Of a DNA stretch of 64,000 nt, positions 56,321-64,000 are shown piece after piece. Within the stretch, counting starts at the first letter, position 1, and every line of letters begins with the position of its first letter. Where the stretch lies: contig NZ_UGNW01000001.1 of the NCBI RefSeq assembly GCF_900452515.1, forward strand, positions 1 through 64,000, given 5' to 3'. The position numbers and the translations under genes are program-made. The DNA comes from Legionella birminghamensis. GTDB taxonomy: Bacteria > Pseudomonadota > Gammaproteobacteria > Legionellales > Legionellaceae. Below the pieces are notes generated by a model. That model worked only from the letters and a program-made list of their open reading frames with translations. It was not told the DNA's origin and ran no database searches.

Positions 56321-57475
56321 ATGCAAAATTACAAATCAATTTTTATTTATGGATTTGCCATCTTTGTTATGTTTTTTGGTTCAGGCAACCTGGTGTTCCC
56401 GCTGCAAATTGGTTTTGCCGGTGAAAATAACTGGTTGCTAGGATTTGCCGGACTTTTACTAACAGGCATTTTTTTGCCGCTCATGGGCTTATTTGTCATC
56501 AAGCTCTATCAAGGCAGCTACCAGCGCTTTTTTTCAGAAGCCGGAAAGACTGCGGGCGTGCTTCTACCGCTAATCATGCTGGCCTTACTAGGGTCGTTTG
56601 GCGTAGTTCCTCGCTGTATCACGGTAGCCTATGGTAGTGTCAATTTCCTGTTCCCGCAGATTTCGCTTTTACCCTTCAGCCTGATTTTCTGCCTAATCAC
56701 CTTCTTTTTCTGCCTTAATGATCGGGTAATGGTCAAATTATTGGGCAAATGGATGAGTCCTGTTTTGTTATTGACGCTTATTGCGTTAATCGGAATAGCG
56801 ATATGGAAATCGCCGGAAACCGGAGGCGACATTGCCGGGGCAAAGGCATTTAGCAATGGCTTTGTCACTGGTTATCAGACCATGGATTTGTTCGCTTCTT
56901 TTTTCTTTTCTGCCCTGATATTTCAACAAATTCAACAGCAATTTCCCAACGCCTCTTCGCGTGAAATTCTTCGCTTTGCAATTAAGCCCAGCATCATTGG
57001 CGCGGGCTTGCTGGCAATCATTTATTTAGGGCTAGTGTATTTGGGTGCCCATTATGCAAATCTGATTGGCAATATCTCTCCCGAATTAATGCTGCCGGCC
57101 ATTGCCTCGACTGCAATGGGTGATAAAGCGACTTTATTCATGGGTATTACAATGTTTTTCTCATGCCTGACTACGGCAGTGGCCTTGAATAATCTGTTTG
57201 CGCGTTACCTTTCTACCCTGTTCAGGCAGGAAGAAAAATTTCCGCTGTTTCTCTGTTTCACCAGCTTGACGGCTTTTGCGGTTTCTTTATTGGATTTCAA
57301 GGGAATTGCTGCTTTTCTTGCCCCAATTCTTCAGCTAACCTATCCCGCAGTCATTGTGCTGACCGCTTTATGCCTCCTGTTGCGCGGCCGTCAGCGAGTG
57401 AAGATGCTGGTATTTTATTTAATCACCGCATTGGTCGGCGGGCTCGCTTCTCTGCATTTGGTTAATATTGGTTGA
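56321..57475 (+). CDS. brnQ: Branched-chain amino acid transporter BrnQ/LivJ-type
   Basis: The 384-residue product has about twelve membrane segments and LIVCS-family features: FFGSGNLVFPLQIGFAGENNW (about 19, quoted in part), GVVPRCITVAYGS (about 93) and the middle QTMDLFASFFFSALIF (about 186-201). It imports leucine, isoleucine and valine with a cation. AAGGAG precedes the ATG at 56321. The length is slightly shorter than E. coli BrnQ (439), mainly at the C-terminus. Confidence 0.88.
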   Translation: MQNYKSIFIYGFAIFVMFFGSGNLVFPLQIGFAGENNWLLGFAGLLLTGIFLPLMGLFVIKLYQGSYQRFFSEAGKTAGVLLPLIMLALLGSFGVVPRCITVAYGSVNFLFPQISLLPFSLIFCLITFFFCLNDRVMVKLLGKWMSPVLLLTLIALIGIAIWKSPETGGDIAGAKAFSNGFVTGYQTMDLFASFFFSALIFQQIQQQFPNASSREILRFAIKPSIIGAGLLAIIYLGLVYLGAHYANLIGNISPELMLPAIASTAMGDKATLFMGITMFFSCLTTAVALNNLFARYLSTLFRQEEKFPLFLCFTSLTAFAVSLLDFKGIAAFLAPILQLTYPAVIVLTALCLLLRGRQRVKMLVFYLITALVGGLASLHLVNIG

Positions 57476-57503
57476 GATCAGGCTGGCAGGCCAACAGGCC
57501 AGG

Positions 57504-57538
57504 CCAGCGGCTTCTCGTCTCATAGAGCTGGTTTTTTT
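57504..57538 (+). terminator. Terminator after brnQ
   Basis: CCAGC (57504-57508) pairs with GCTGG (57527-57531), followed directly by seven Ts. A further GC-rich inverted repeat lies just upstream (about 57482-57508). This fits a rho-independent terminator for brnQ. Confidence 0.6.
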
Positions 57539-57641
57539 ATTCTAAGACTGGGCGAGCAAACGCAAAGGTGCTACCATTTAGACACGTTTCAATGGCTTGT
57601 TTTTTATATTGACAAGTTCTTTATTCACAGCAAGGATATTA

Positions 57642-58163
57642 ATGAGATCGTGGTTCTTCAGTGTGTTGATGTCTATCTTAATGTCAGGTTATTCCATGGC
57701 GGCTGAAAAGAAAATTGTGTATGGCTATGTTGAAAAAGCCCTTCTGGTTGATAAAAATCTCCTCGTATCTGCCAAACTAGACACGGGAGCAAAATCAGCT
57801 TCATTAAGTGCAATTAACATTCAACCGCTTATTAAGGATGGTAAACAATATCTGCAATTCACAGTTCCCAGCAAGCAGGGAAATGTTGATTTTATCGCTG
57901 AATATCTGGGCAAGGTCAGAATTAAAGTCAGGGCTGGTGAGCATCTTGCCGGTAAAATAGAGCCTATCAGGCGGCCAGTCGTATTGGTGCGTATTCGTAT
58001 GGGGAATGTGGAGCAAAACATTCCGGTTAATCTGACTAATCGAAAACGATTCATTTATCCGCTTCTTTTGGGTAGAGATGCCATCAACGCTTTTTCCGGT
58101 CTGGTTGATCCGTCCGCAGCGTTTAAAATAAAAATGGGTAAAGTAGGAAAAGATGAAGTCTAG
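57642..58163 (+). CDS. Retropepsin-like aspartic protease family protein (RimB/RloA type, Zn_protease-annotated)
   Basis: The 173-residue product has a signal peptide (about 1-22) and the retropepsin-like motif KLDTGAKSASLSA (about 45-57), with LLGRDAINAFSGLVDP near the C-terminus. The family is annotated as ATP-dependent zinc protease but looks like an aspartic protease fold. It is the first of three genes with overlapping ends (11 bases into the next) that recur together in gammaproteobacteria. The ATG at 57642 has AAGGA upstream; the longer frame from 57597 is disfavoured. Confidence 0.85.
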   Translation: MRSWFFSVLMSILMSGYSMAAEKKIVYGYVEKALLVDKNLLVSAKLDTGAKSASLSAINIQPLIKDGKQYLQFTVPSKQGNVDFIAEYLGKVRIKVRAGEHLAGKIEPIRRPVVLVRIRMGNVEQNIPVNLTNRKRFIYPLLLGRDAINAFSGLVDPSAAFKIKMGKVGKDEV

Positions 58164-59676
58164 GCAACGCCATGTGTATGGTTTAATTCTCTTTTTATTT
58201 CTATTAGGAACGGGTCTTTTTCTGTATAGGCATTTTATTCTCGATGTGCCCTTAACGGATACTGAAACGGTTAACAGTTGGATGGTTGAAGCCAATCTGC
58301 GCTTTACGGCAGACAAAAACACGCCCGTGAAGGCGAGTTTTATTATTCCTTACTTGCCGCCATATTATGCCATTCTCGATGAATATTTTGTTTCTCATAA
58401 TTACGGGGTAACCACCAATTTAAAAGGCTATAACCGCCAGACGGTCTGGTCGCTCCGCCGCGGGCATGGTGCACAGTCCTTGTATTATCGTGCCATTTTC
58501 CGCGAAACAGATAATAATGACTCCATTTTGCCCAAGCCCCCCATGGTCAAGGCACAAGCACTGGACGAAACTCAAAAATCAGCAGTAGATACCATTTCGA
58601 ATATTGTTCGCCCCACCTCTGCAGATATTCAGACATTTGCTCAGGAAACTGTAAAAGAACTTAATAAGAAAGATGGCAATGCCAAATTACTGGTGGGTAC
58701 TGATTTTACCGAGGACAGCCTGATTAAAGCAGCCATTCTGATTCTGAACCAGGCAAAGATTTATGCGATGCCGGTAAAGGGAATATACCTTAACCAGCAA
58801 AATCGGGCCGAATTTAAATTATTCATGGCGGTTTATAATGACAAGGAATGGTTTTACATCAATCCGCGCACTGGCGGAACCGGATTACCAAAAAACTTTT
58901 TAGTCTGGCAATATGGTTCAGAACCCTTATTTGAAGTGAATGGCGGTAAAAAGCCCAGTTTTAGTCTCACCGTTTCACCCACGCCGATTAATGCCTTATC
59001 CATTGCCAAAAGCCGCGGTTTGCAAACAGATTCTCAAATGCTGCGCTTTTCTTTGCTGCAACTACCGGTTAATGTGCAGGAAACTTATAAAATTTTACTG
59101 ACTGTGCCTATTGGGGCATTCATTATTTTGTTGTTGCGTAATTTTGTTGGCTTGAAAACCTTTGGTACCTTCATGCCTGTTTTAATTGCCTTGGCCTTTC
59201 GTGAAACCCATGTAATTTGGGGGATCCTTCTCTTTGTATTTATCGTCTCCTTTGGTTTACTGGCGCGTTTCTATCTGGATCAGCTCAAATTGTTGCTAGT
59301 GCCGCGCCTCGCCGCGATTCTTACCGTGGTGATTATGCTAATGATTTTCGTCAGCGTTATGAGCCAGAACCTCGGCCTTGAGTCGGGTTTGTCGGTTGCT
59401 TTATTCCCCATGGTTATTCTAACCATGACCATTGAACGAATGTGCATTACCTGGGATGAACGAGGCGCTTCTGAAGCAATAAGAGCCGGGGCGGGAAGCC
59501 TGATAGCAGCAGTCATTGCCTTTGGTGCGATGAACTACCCGCCAGTGCAATACCTTGTCTTTGCATTCCCTGAGTTGCTGCTGGTACTGCTGGCTTTGAT
59601 TTTACTCTTTGGCCAATATCGCGGATACCGCCTATTTGAGTTATTTCGCTTCAAGGTATTGGCTGGGGAACACTAA
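58153..59676 (+). CDS. Inactive-transglutaminase plus 7TM membrane protein
   Basis: The 507-residue product has one N-terminal membrane segment, a periplasmic transglutaminase-like domain without a clear catalytic cysteine (about 30-300), then about seven C-terminal membrane segments (about 310-500; LLTVPIGAFIILLLRNFVGLKTFGTFMPVLIALAF, quoted in part). It matches the architecture annotated as inactive transglutaminase with a 7TM domain. It overlaps both neighbours (start inside the protease gene; stop overlapping the ATP-grasp start as TAATG), so the three proteins probably form one system. Confidence 0.85.
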   Translation: MKSRQRHVYGLILFLFLLGTGLFLYRHFILDVPLTDTETVNSWMVEANLRFTADKNTPVKASFIIPYLPPYYAILDEYFVSHNYGVTTNLKGYNRQTVWSLRRGHGAQSLYYRAIFRETDNNDSILPKPPMVKAQALDETQKSAVDTISNIVRPTSADIQTFAQETVKELNKKDGNAKLLVGTDFTEDSLIKAAILILNQAKIYAMPVKGIYLNQQNRAEFKLFMAVYNDKEWFYINPRTGGTGLPKNFLVWQYGSEPLFEVNGGKKPSFSLTVSPTPINALSIAKSRGLQTDSQMLRFSLLQLPVNVQETYKILLTVPIGAFIILLLRNFVGLKTFGTFMPVLIALAFRETHVIWGILLFVFIVSFGLLARFYLDQLKLLLVPRLAAILTVVIMLMIFVSVMSQNLGLESGLSVALFPMVILTMTIERMCITWDERGASEAIRAGAGSLIAAVIAFGAMNYPPVQYLVFAFPELLLVLLALILLFGQYRGYRLFELFRFKVLAGEH

Positions 59677-60620
59677 TGTTTGGGATTTACCGGCGGCTTA
59701 AGCGCAAGCATGTACTGAGCATCAATCAGCGTAACAGCGATTTTGTCCTTAAGTATAATGATAGAAAGCGCTACCCGCTGGTCGATGATAAACTGAAAAC
59801 CAAGCGTTTGGCGGTGGCTGCAGGCATTGCCGTCCCCCAGCTTTATGAAATCATTGAAACCGAGCATCAAATCAAACAGCTTGATTCCATTCTCGCACCG
59901 TATAAGGATTTTGTGATTAAACCTGCCCATGGCGCTGGAGGGGACGGAATTCTGGTTATTACCGACCGGGTTTTTGGTCGTTACCGGCAAATTAACGGCA
60001 AGCTGCTCACAAATCAGGAAATGGATTATCATCTGTCCTGTTTGCTTTCCGGCGCCTATAGTCTGGGAGGCCATGCGGATTATGCGATTGTTGAACACCG
60101 TGTGGTTGTGGATCCCGTTTTTAAAGAAGTTAGTTATGAAGGGATCCCGGATATCCGCATAATTACCTTGCTGGGGTATCCGGCAATGGCTATGGTACGC
60201 CTGCCAACCCGTCAATCGGGTGGAAAAGCCAATTTACATCAGGGCGCCATTGGCGCCGGCATCAATCTGGGTACAGGAAAAACCCTGGGCGGTGTGTTCC
60301 ATAATGATGCTATTGACTTTCATCCCGACACCTTGATGCCTATTGTCGGCATTGAAGTGCCTTACTGGCAAAAGATCCTTGAAATTGCTGCCAGTTGCTA
60401 TGAGCTGACTGGCCTGGGTTATCTTGGGGTTGATATTGTTCTTGATAAAGACCATGGCCCCTTAATGCTGGAGCTTAATGCCCGGCCGGGCTTGAATATT
60501 CAAATTGCCAATCGCGAAGGCGGTTTACATCGTTACCGCACAATTGAAGCCAGGGCGGATGCCTGTCAGGAATCAGTGGAAGAGCGGGTAAAGTTTAGCC
60601 GCCAGATGTTTTTGCGTTAA
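59676..60620 (+). CDS. ATP-grasp protein, RimK/alpha-L-glutamate ligase-like
   Basis: The 314-residue product has an ATP-grasp domain: KPAHGAGGDGILVI (about 84-97), DIRIITLLG (about 154-162) and the metal-binding LMLELNARPGLNIQ (about 264-277). It is of the alpha-L-glutamate-ligase-like group found next to inactive-transglutaminase membrane proteins. It may add an amino acid to a peptide or tag; the substrate is unknown. The start overlaps the preceding stop by one base. Confidence 0.88.
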   Translation: MFGIYRRLKRKHVLSINQRNSDFVLKYNDRKRYPLVDDKLKTKRLAVAAGIAVPQLYEIIETEHQIKQLDSILAPYKDFVIKPAHGAGGDGILVITDRVFGRYRQINGKLLTNQEMDYHLSCLLSGAYSLGGHADYAIVEHRVVVDPVFKEVSYEGIPDIRIITLLGYPAMAMVRLPTRQSGGKANLHQGAIGAGINLGTGKTLGGVFHNDAIDFHPDTLMPIVGIEVPYWQKILEIAASCYELTGLGYLGVDIVLDKDHGPLMLELNARPGLNIQIANREGGLHRYRTIEARADACQESVEERVKFSRQMFLR

Positions 60621-60650
60621 GTTTTGATTTACGCGTTCTTTTTAATCTCC

Positions 60651-60737
60651 GTCTTCGCGAACAACGTGAAGCAACCAAGAACTCGGTGCCTCATTCAAGC
60701 CCCGATCTGGATTGCTTGGTGCTATGCTCGCAAAGGC
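60651..60737. repeat. Degenerate inverted pair of GAAGCAA..TTGCTT-type repeats
   Basis: CTTCGCGAACAACGTGAAGC (60653-60672) and CTGGATTGCTTGGTGCTATG (60707-60726) followed by CTCGCAAAGG (60727-60736) are imperfect inverted copies of a hairpin type (GCGARC..GAAGCAA) that is common in bacterial intergenic regions. The remaining gap 60621-60864 holds no gene; I see no strong promoter for the protease gene. Confidence 0.35.
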
Positions 60738-60864
60738 GCTTGCTAATTAAAGTTTTCTCCAGTTCGGGCGATACTAATTTATCTCATTTAATCATAGTGA
60801 TTAAATTTAATTCACATGGTAAAATCCTTTCGCCGTTTATTCAATGAATATTGGAGAAATAAAT

Positions 60865-61926
60865 ATGAAATATGCGCCGCTCGCTGCAGTCTCTCTGCTA
60901 TTAAGCAGTACTTTAGCTGCCCAGAATGTGTCAATTGTAGGAAGCATCACCAAAGAAATACCCGCCAGCAGCAAGGCACGCAGCCTGAATGCAACTCCTC
61001 CGCAAGAAATCAGCTTGATGAAAATTGAATTATCGGAGCAGGGGAGAAACTACCTAAGCCAGCAGATTCAAAATTTATCGACACAGAGCAAACAGTTTGC
61101 TCCGGCTGGCTCCTCTGGACAGTCTGCTGTAAATCTGGGCATGAATAATACGCCTGTTTTAAATCAGGGCAGCCATGGAAGCTGTGTGACTTTCGCTACC
61201 ACAGCGGCGATTGATGCGGCGTTGGGTAAAGGGGATTACGTCAGCCAATTATGCCAGCTTGAACTGGGCGCATATCTGGCAGATAACGGTTATAGCATGA
61301 GTGGTTGGGAGGGAACCTGGGGGCGTTATCTGCTGGGACAAATTGATAGCTTTGGCTTTGTAAGTAAAGAGAAGCAAAAGCGTTTCGGCTGTGGTGGATT
61401 AACCGAATATCCCACCAATAATTCCAACATTGGCAACCCCATGTCCCTGGAAAGCTTTCATCAATTAAGCGAACCCTTGAATGACAATCAGTTGACCTGG
61501 ACACCTGTTCTGGATGTCTTTGATGCCTTTACCGGAAATGTGGATGCTAATCGTACTCTGGCTGAAGTGAAAAAAGCATTAAACGCAGGCGACCGCGTAA
61601 CCTTTGGCGTTCTGTTGCTGGATTTTGACAAGGGAATCATGGGAGCCGTCGGTACTACTAAACAGAAATTCGATACTTGGGTAATTTCGCCTGAAATTGC
61701 CGATGATCTCAATAATAACCCTGAATTCGGCGGTCATGAAATGGTTATTATTGGTTACGACGATAATGCGGTTGCCGTTGACGACAAGAAAGGGAGCCAT
61801 CGCGGATTATTGAAGTTGAGGAACTCCTGGGGCGATAGAGTCGGCGACAGGGGTGATTTTTATATGTCCTATGATTATTTCAAATTACTAGTCATTGAAG
61901 CGCAGCGTATTAAAAAACTGAAATAA
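60865..61926 (+). CDS. Secreted papain-like (C1 family) cysteine peptidase
   Basis: The 353-residue product has a signal peptide (about 1-19, ending AA-QN), a propeptide-like region and the C1 triad in order: Cys in NQGSHGSCVTFATTAA (Cys about 105), His in GGHEMVIIGYDD (about 290) and Asn in LRNSWGDRVGDRGDFY (about 322). It is probably secreted and active outside the cell; type II export is inferred. GGAG lies 8 bases before the ATG at 60865, which decides it over an ATG at 60844. It faces the ABC exporter gene tail to tail. Confidence 0.88.
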   Translation: MKYAPLAAVSLLLSSTLAAQNVSIVGSITKEIPASSKARSLNATPPQEISLMKIELSEQGRNYLSQQIQNLSTQSKQFAPAGSSGQSAVNLGMNNTPVLNQGSHGSCVTFATTAAIDAALGKGDYVSQLCQLELGAYLADNGYSMSGWEGTWGRYLLGQIDSFGFVSKEKQKRFGCGGLTEYPTNNSNIGNPMSLESFHQLSEPLNDNQLTWTPVLDVFDAFTGNVDANRTLAEVKKALNAGDRVTFGVLLLDFDKGIMGAVGTTKQKFDTWVISPEIADDLNNNPEFGGHEMVIIGYDDNAVAVDDKKGSHRGLLKLRNSWGDRVGDRGDFYMSYDYFKLLVIEAQRIKKLK

Positions 61927-61933
61927 TTCTGGA

Positions 61934-61957
61934 TTGCTGGGCTTTATAGCCCAGCAA
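61934..61957. terminator. Bidirectional hairpin between convergent genes
   Basis: TTGCTGGGCT (61934-61943) pairs with AGCCCAGCAA (61948-61957) around TTAT, a 10-bp perfect stem between the stop of the peptidase gene and the stop of the ABC exporter gene. The stem matches the 43820 hairpin. No T tract is evident. Confidence 0.55.
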
Positions 61958-61962
61958 ACACG

Positions 61963-63987
61963 CTATAGCTGATGCTTAGCCATCTTGTGAAACAAACCCT
62001 GGCGTTGCATGAGTTCCTCATAATGGCCTGATTCAACACAGCGTCCATTATGAATGACATGAATGATATCCGCATTGATAATCGTGCTGAATCGATGGGC
62101 AATAACAATCCGGGTTAGTTTCATTGCTTCCAGGGTATCGTTAATTTGCGCCTGAACCTTATTATCCAGCGCACTGGTGGCTTCATCGAGAAGCAGAATT
62201 TTGGGGTTCACACTAATCGCACGGGCCAGGTTTATCCGCTGAATTTCGCCGCCGGAAAAGGTTTGGATGCCGTCGCTGATTAATGTGTCCATCCCCATGG
62301 GTAAATCCTGGATGAGCGTTTCAAGACCGGTTGCACGGGCAATGTCCCAGGCTTCGCGCCGGGTGAGCGCATTGTTATTGCCGGCAATATTTTCAAAAAT
62401 AGTTCCGGGGATAAGACGGGTAACCTGCATGACTACCCCCATCTGTGAGCGCAGATTACGCAGATGAATATTTTTTAAATCGATACCGCTAAACTTAATT
62501 TCACCAGACTCAATTGTTTCCAGGCCCAGCAACAGGCGAAAAAGAGTGGATTTGCCGGAGCCGGAGGGACCGACAATAGCGGTGAAGGAACCCGGTTGGA
62601 CTTCCATATTAAAATCGACAAATATAGGTTCTTCATGATCGGGATAACGAAAGACAATATCTTTCATGACGATATGGCCATTGAGTTCAACCGATGACTT
62701 GTCTTCTTCCTTTTCGGTTTCGGTCGAAAAAATAGGTTTCGCCATATTGAACAAAGGAATGATTTCCAGGCTTTCACTCACCACATTGCTTAAGGAAACG
62801 AAGGCGGCAAAAAATTGAATAAAGGCTGAGTTAAAAACAATGAATTGGCCAAAACTGATAGCATTATTCTGCCAGATGACCAGGCTATAAATAATTAAGG
62901 TGCTGATGCCGCCAAAAAAGATATTAAAAATATCCAGGCGATTCTGATACTTATGCGCGAGATTTTCTTCCCGCATCTTTTCGCCGTAATGTTTATTCCA
63001 GCTGGTAAACGCTGCATCCTCTTTGTGGGCAATACGCAGCTTCACAATCGCACTGATAATGCTTAGCAAAATACCGCTAAGCGTTGACTCCGCCTCGATC
63101 ACCCGACGTTCCTGACGCAAGATAATACGGTTAAAGATTAAACTGGTAATGGTTATAACCAATACAATGCCAACAGCAGCCAGTGACAGAAGTGAGTTAA
63201 TGTAAAACATTAAAAAGAAATTGATCAGGGACATCATGCCGTCCAGCATACTGCGTAAAATATTTGCACTTAAAATTTCCTGCACTTCATTGATGATACC
63301 TGAGCGGTAACTTAATTCACCGGCGCTGTAGCGATTGAAAAAGGAAAGCGGTAAACGCAAAAGCCGATCCATGATAGCCACTTGCAGGCGATGCTTGGAT
63401 TTAATTTGCAGCCGAATAATTGATTCGGTCTGTAAAAGGTATAATAACTGTGTAATAACGTTTGTTAGAATTAATAAAACGGCTGCCTGACCTAAGAGTG
63501 AAAGATTGGCAAAAGGGATAATTTCATCGAAAATCACGCCGGTCATGATTGGAACTATAAGCAAGCTCAGGCTAATCAGTAATTGAAAAATAATTATTTT
63601 CGCCTGATCTTTCTTTAACACTTTAAAGGTAAAGCGAAAGATATCTCTCAATGACAGACTTCTCTGCGGCAAAGTGGGATAAAATAAATAGGCTTCGGAT
63701 TTAATCTCCTTCTGATTCAGCTGCGTAATCCTGACCTGTTTTCCAGTCCTGCAATTAACCAGTTGATACCCTTTGTTGCCTTCGGGAATTAATGCGCAGA
63801 ACTGTTTTTTATAAAAAACTGCCATAGGTCCCATATCGCTGTGCCACCAATTGCGCTTTAAACGAATTTTTCTCATGCGCAGGCTATTGGCCGTTGCGAC
63901 TGAAGTCAGGTAATCGATGGGGTCGACCTGCTCGGTGGACGAGAGCGCCGGTTTATGAATTTCTATCCCCAGGTGTCTGGTAATCAT
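61963..63987 (-). CDS. NHLM-type ABC exporter with N-terminal extension, 5' end at window edge
   Basis: The visible 674 residues comprise an N-terminal domain (about 1-115; RKIRLKRNWWHSDMGPMAVF, in part), six membrane segments (about 120-430) and an ATPase domain with Walker A GPSGSGKST (about 470), the signature FSGGEIQRI (about 575) and Walker B ILLLDEATSALD. The N-terminal GP.A.F..WW..D pattern is typical of the NHLM/NHLP class that exports leader-peptide natural products without its own C39 peptidase. The ATG at 63987 may be internal: the frame stays open to base 64000, and relatives often carry another N-terminal domain. Precursor genes are not in the window. Confidence 0.85.
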   Translation of the reverse strand: MITRHLGIEIHKPALSSTEQVDPIDYLTSVATANSLRMRKIRLKRNWWHSDMGPMAVFYKKQFCALIPEGNKGYQLVNCRTGKQVRITQLNQKEIKSEAYLFYPTLPQRSLSLRDIFRFTFKVLKKDQAKIIIFQLLISLSLLIVPIMTGVIFDEIIPFANLSLLGQAAVLLILTNVITQLLYLLQTESIIRLQIKSKHRLQVAIMDRLLRLPLSFFNRYSAGELSYRSGIINEVQEILSANILRSMLDGMMSLINFFLMFYINSLLSLAAVGIVLVITITSLIFNRIILRQERRVIEAESTLSGILLSIISAIVKLRIAHKEDAAFTSWNKHYGEKMREENLAHKYQNRLDIFNIFFGGISTLIIYSLVIWQNNAISFGQFIVFNSAFIQFFAAFVSLSNVVSESLEIIPLFNMAKPIFSTETEKEEDKSSVELNGHIVMKDIVFRYPDHEEPIFVDFNMEVQPGSFTAIVGPSGSGKSTLFRLLLGLETIESGEIKFSGIDLKNIHLRNLRSQMGVVMQVTRLIPGTIFENIAGNNNALTRREAWDIARATGLETLIQDLPMGMDTLISDGIQTFSGGEIQRINLARAISVNPKILLLDEATSALDNKVQAQINDTLEAMKLTRIVIAHRFSTIINADIIHVIHNGRCVESGHYEELMQRQGLFHKMAKHQL

Positions 63988-64000
63988 GGAACAAACTGCA

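Overview
The window looks like the start of a chromosome numbered from dnaA, from a gammaproteobacterium of the Legionellaceae, probably not L. pneumophila. Reasons: dnaA-dnaN-recF-gyrB followed by hfq-hflX; a GDSL lipase of the secreted Legionella PlaA/PlaC/PlaD type; pagP; a eukaryotic-like protein kinase and an acidic-tailed orphan protein that resemble Dot/Icm effectors; and dispersed AGCCCAGC hairpins. No tRNA, rRNA, CRISPR array, transposase or prophage gene was seen. The genus call rests on family recognition and synteny recalled from memory, not on a search.

Layout. 1-6081: replication core with two parS-like sites. 6082-9518: a repeat element, a candidate effector, hfq and hflX. 9618-26922: a surface-glycan locus. 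It holds a GDP-mannose to GDP-perosamine pathway (manC, manB, gmd, perosamine synthase, NeuD-type acyltransferase), a Wzm/Wzt ABC exporter, and a translationally coupled glycosyltransferase block in which a two-gene module has been duplicated. 26971-29979: a sulfate-activation group (cysQ, a small DUF6356-like gene, fused ATP sulfurylase/APS kinase, DUF2061). 30087-41374: a membrane GT-C-like gene, then a nine-gene minus-strand operon. That operon makes a dTDP-3-amino-3,6-dideoxyhexose (rmlA, rmlB, fdtA-like, fdtB-like) and carries a GtrB/GtrA/GT-C set able to move such a sugar across the inner membrane and add it to periplasmic glycan. 41775-64000: mostly housekeeping, transport and secreted-enzyme genes: a thioredoxin-like protein, pirin, wrbA, the kinase, a TauE-like transporter, the GDSL lipase, darP, rlmKL, amino-acid transporters, tag, pagP, exoD, brnQ, a retropepsin/transglutaminase-like/ATP-grasp triad, a papain-like protease, and an NHLM-type ABC exporter cut by the window edge.

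How it fits together: the two glycan regions read as one system. The first builds a polymer on the cytoplasmic side and exports it by an ABC transporter. The second decorates periplasmic glycan with another deoxyamino sugar through undecaprenyl-phosphate. The PAPS-making enzyme between them suggests a sulfation step, but no sulfotransferase is visible here.

The most unusual non-coding feature is a family of GC-rich inverted arms (CCCCGCGG / CCGCGGGG) at five intergenic loci. Two loci share an inner core of about 84 bp, which makes them look like a MITE-type element. At three loci an arm has expanded into a tandem array of 22, 24 or about 25 bp. A separate hairpin pair at 51009-51105 differs only by transitions, and four of the six changes form two compensated base pairs.
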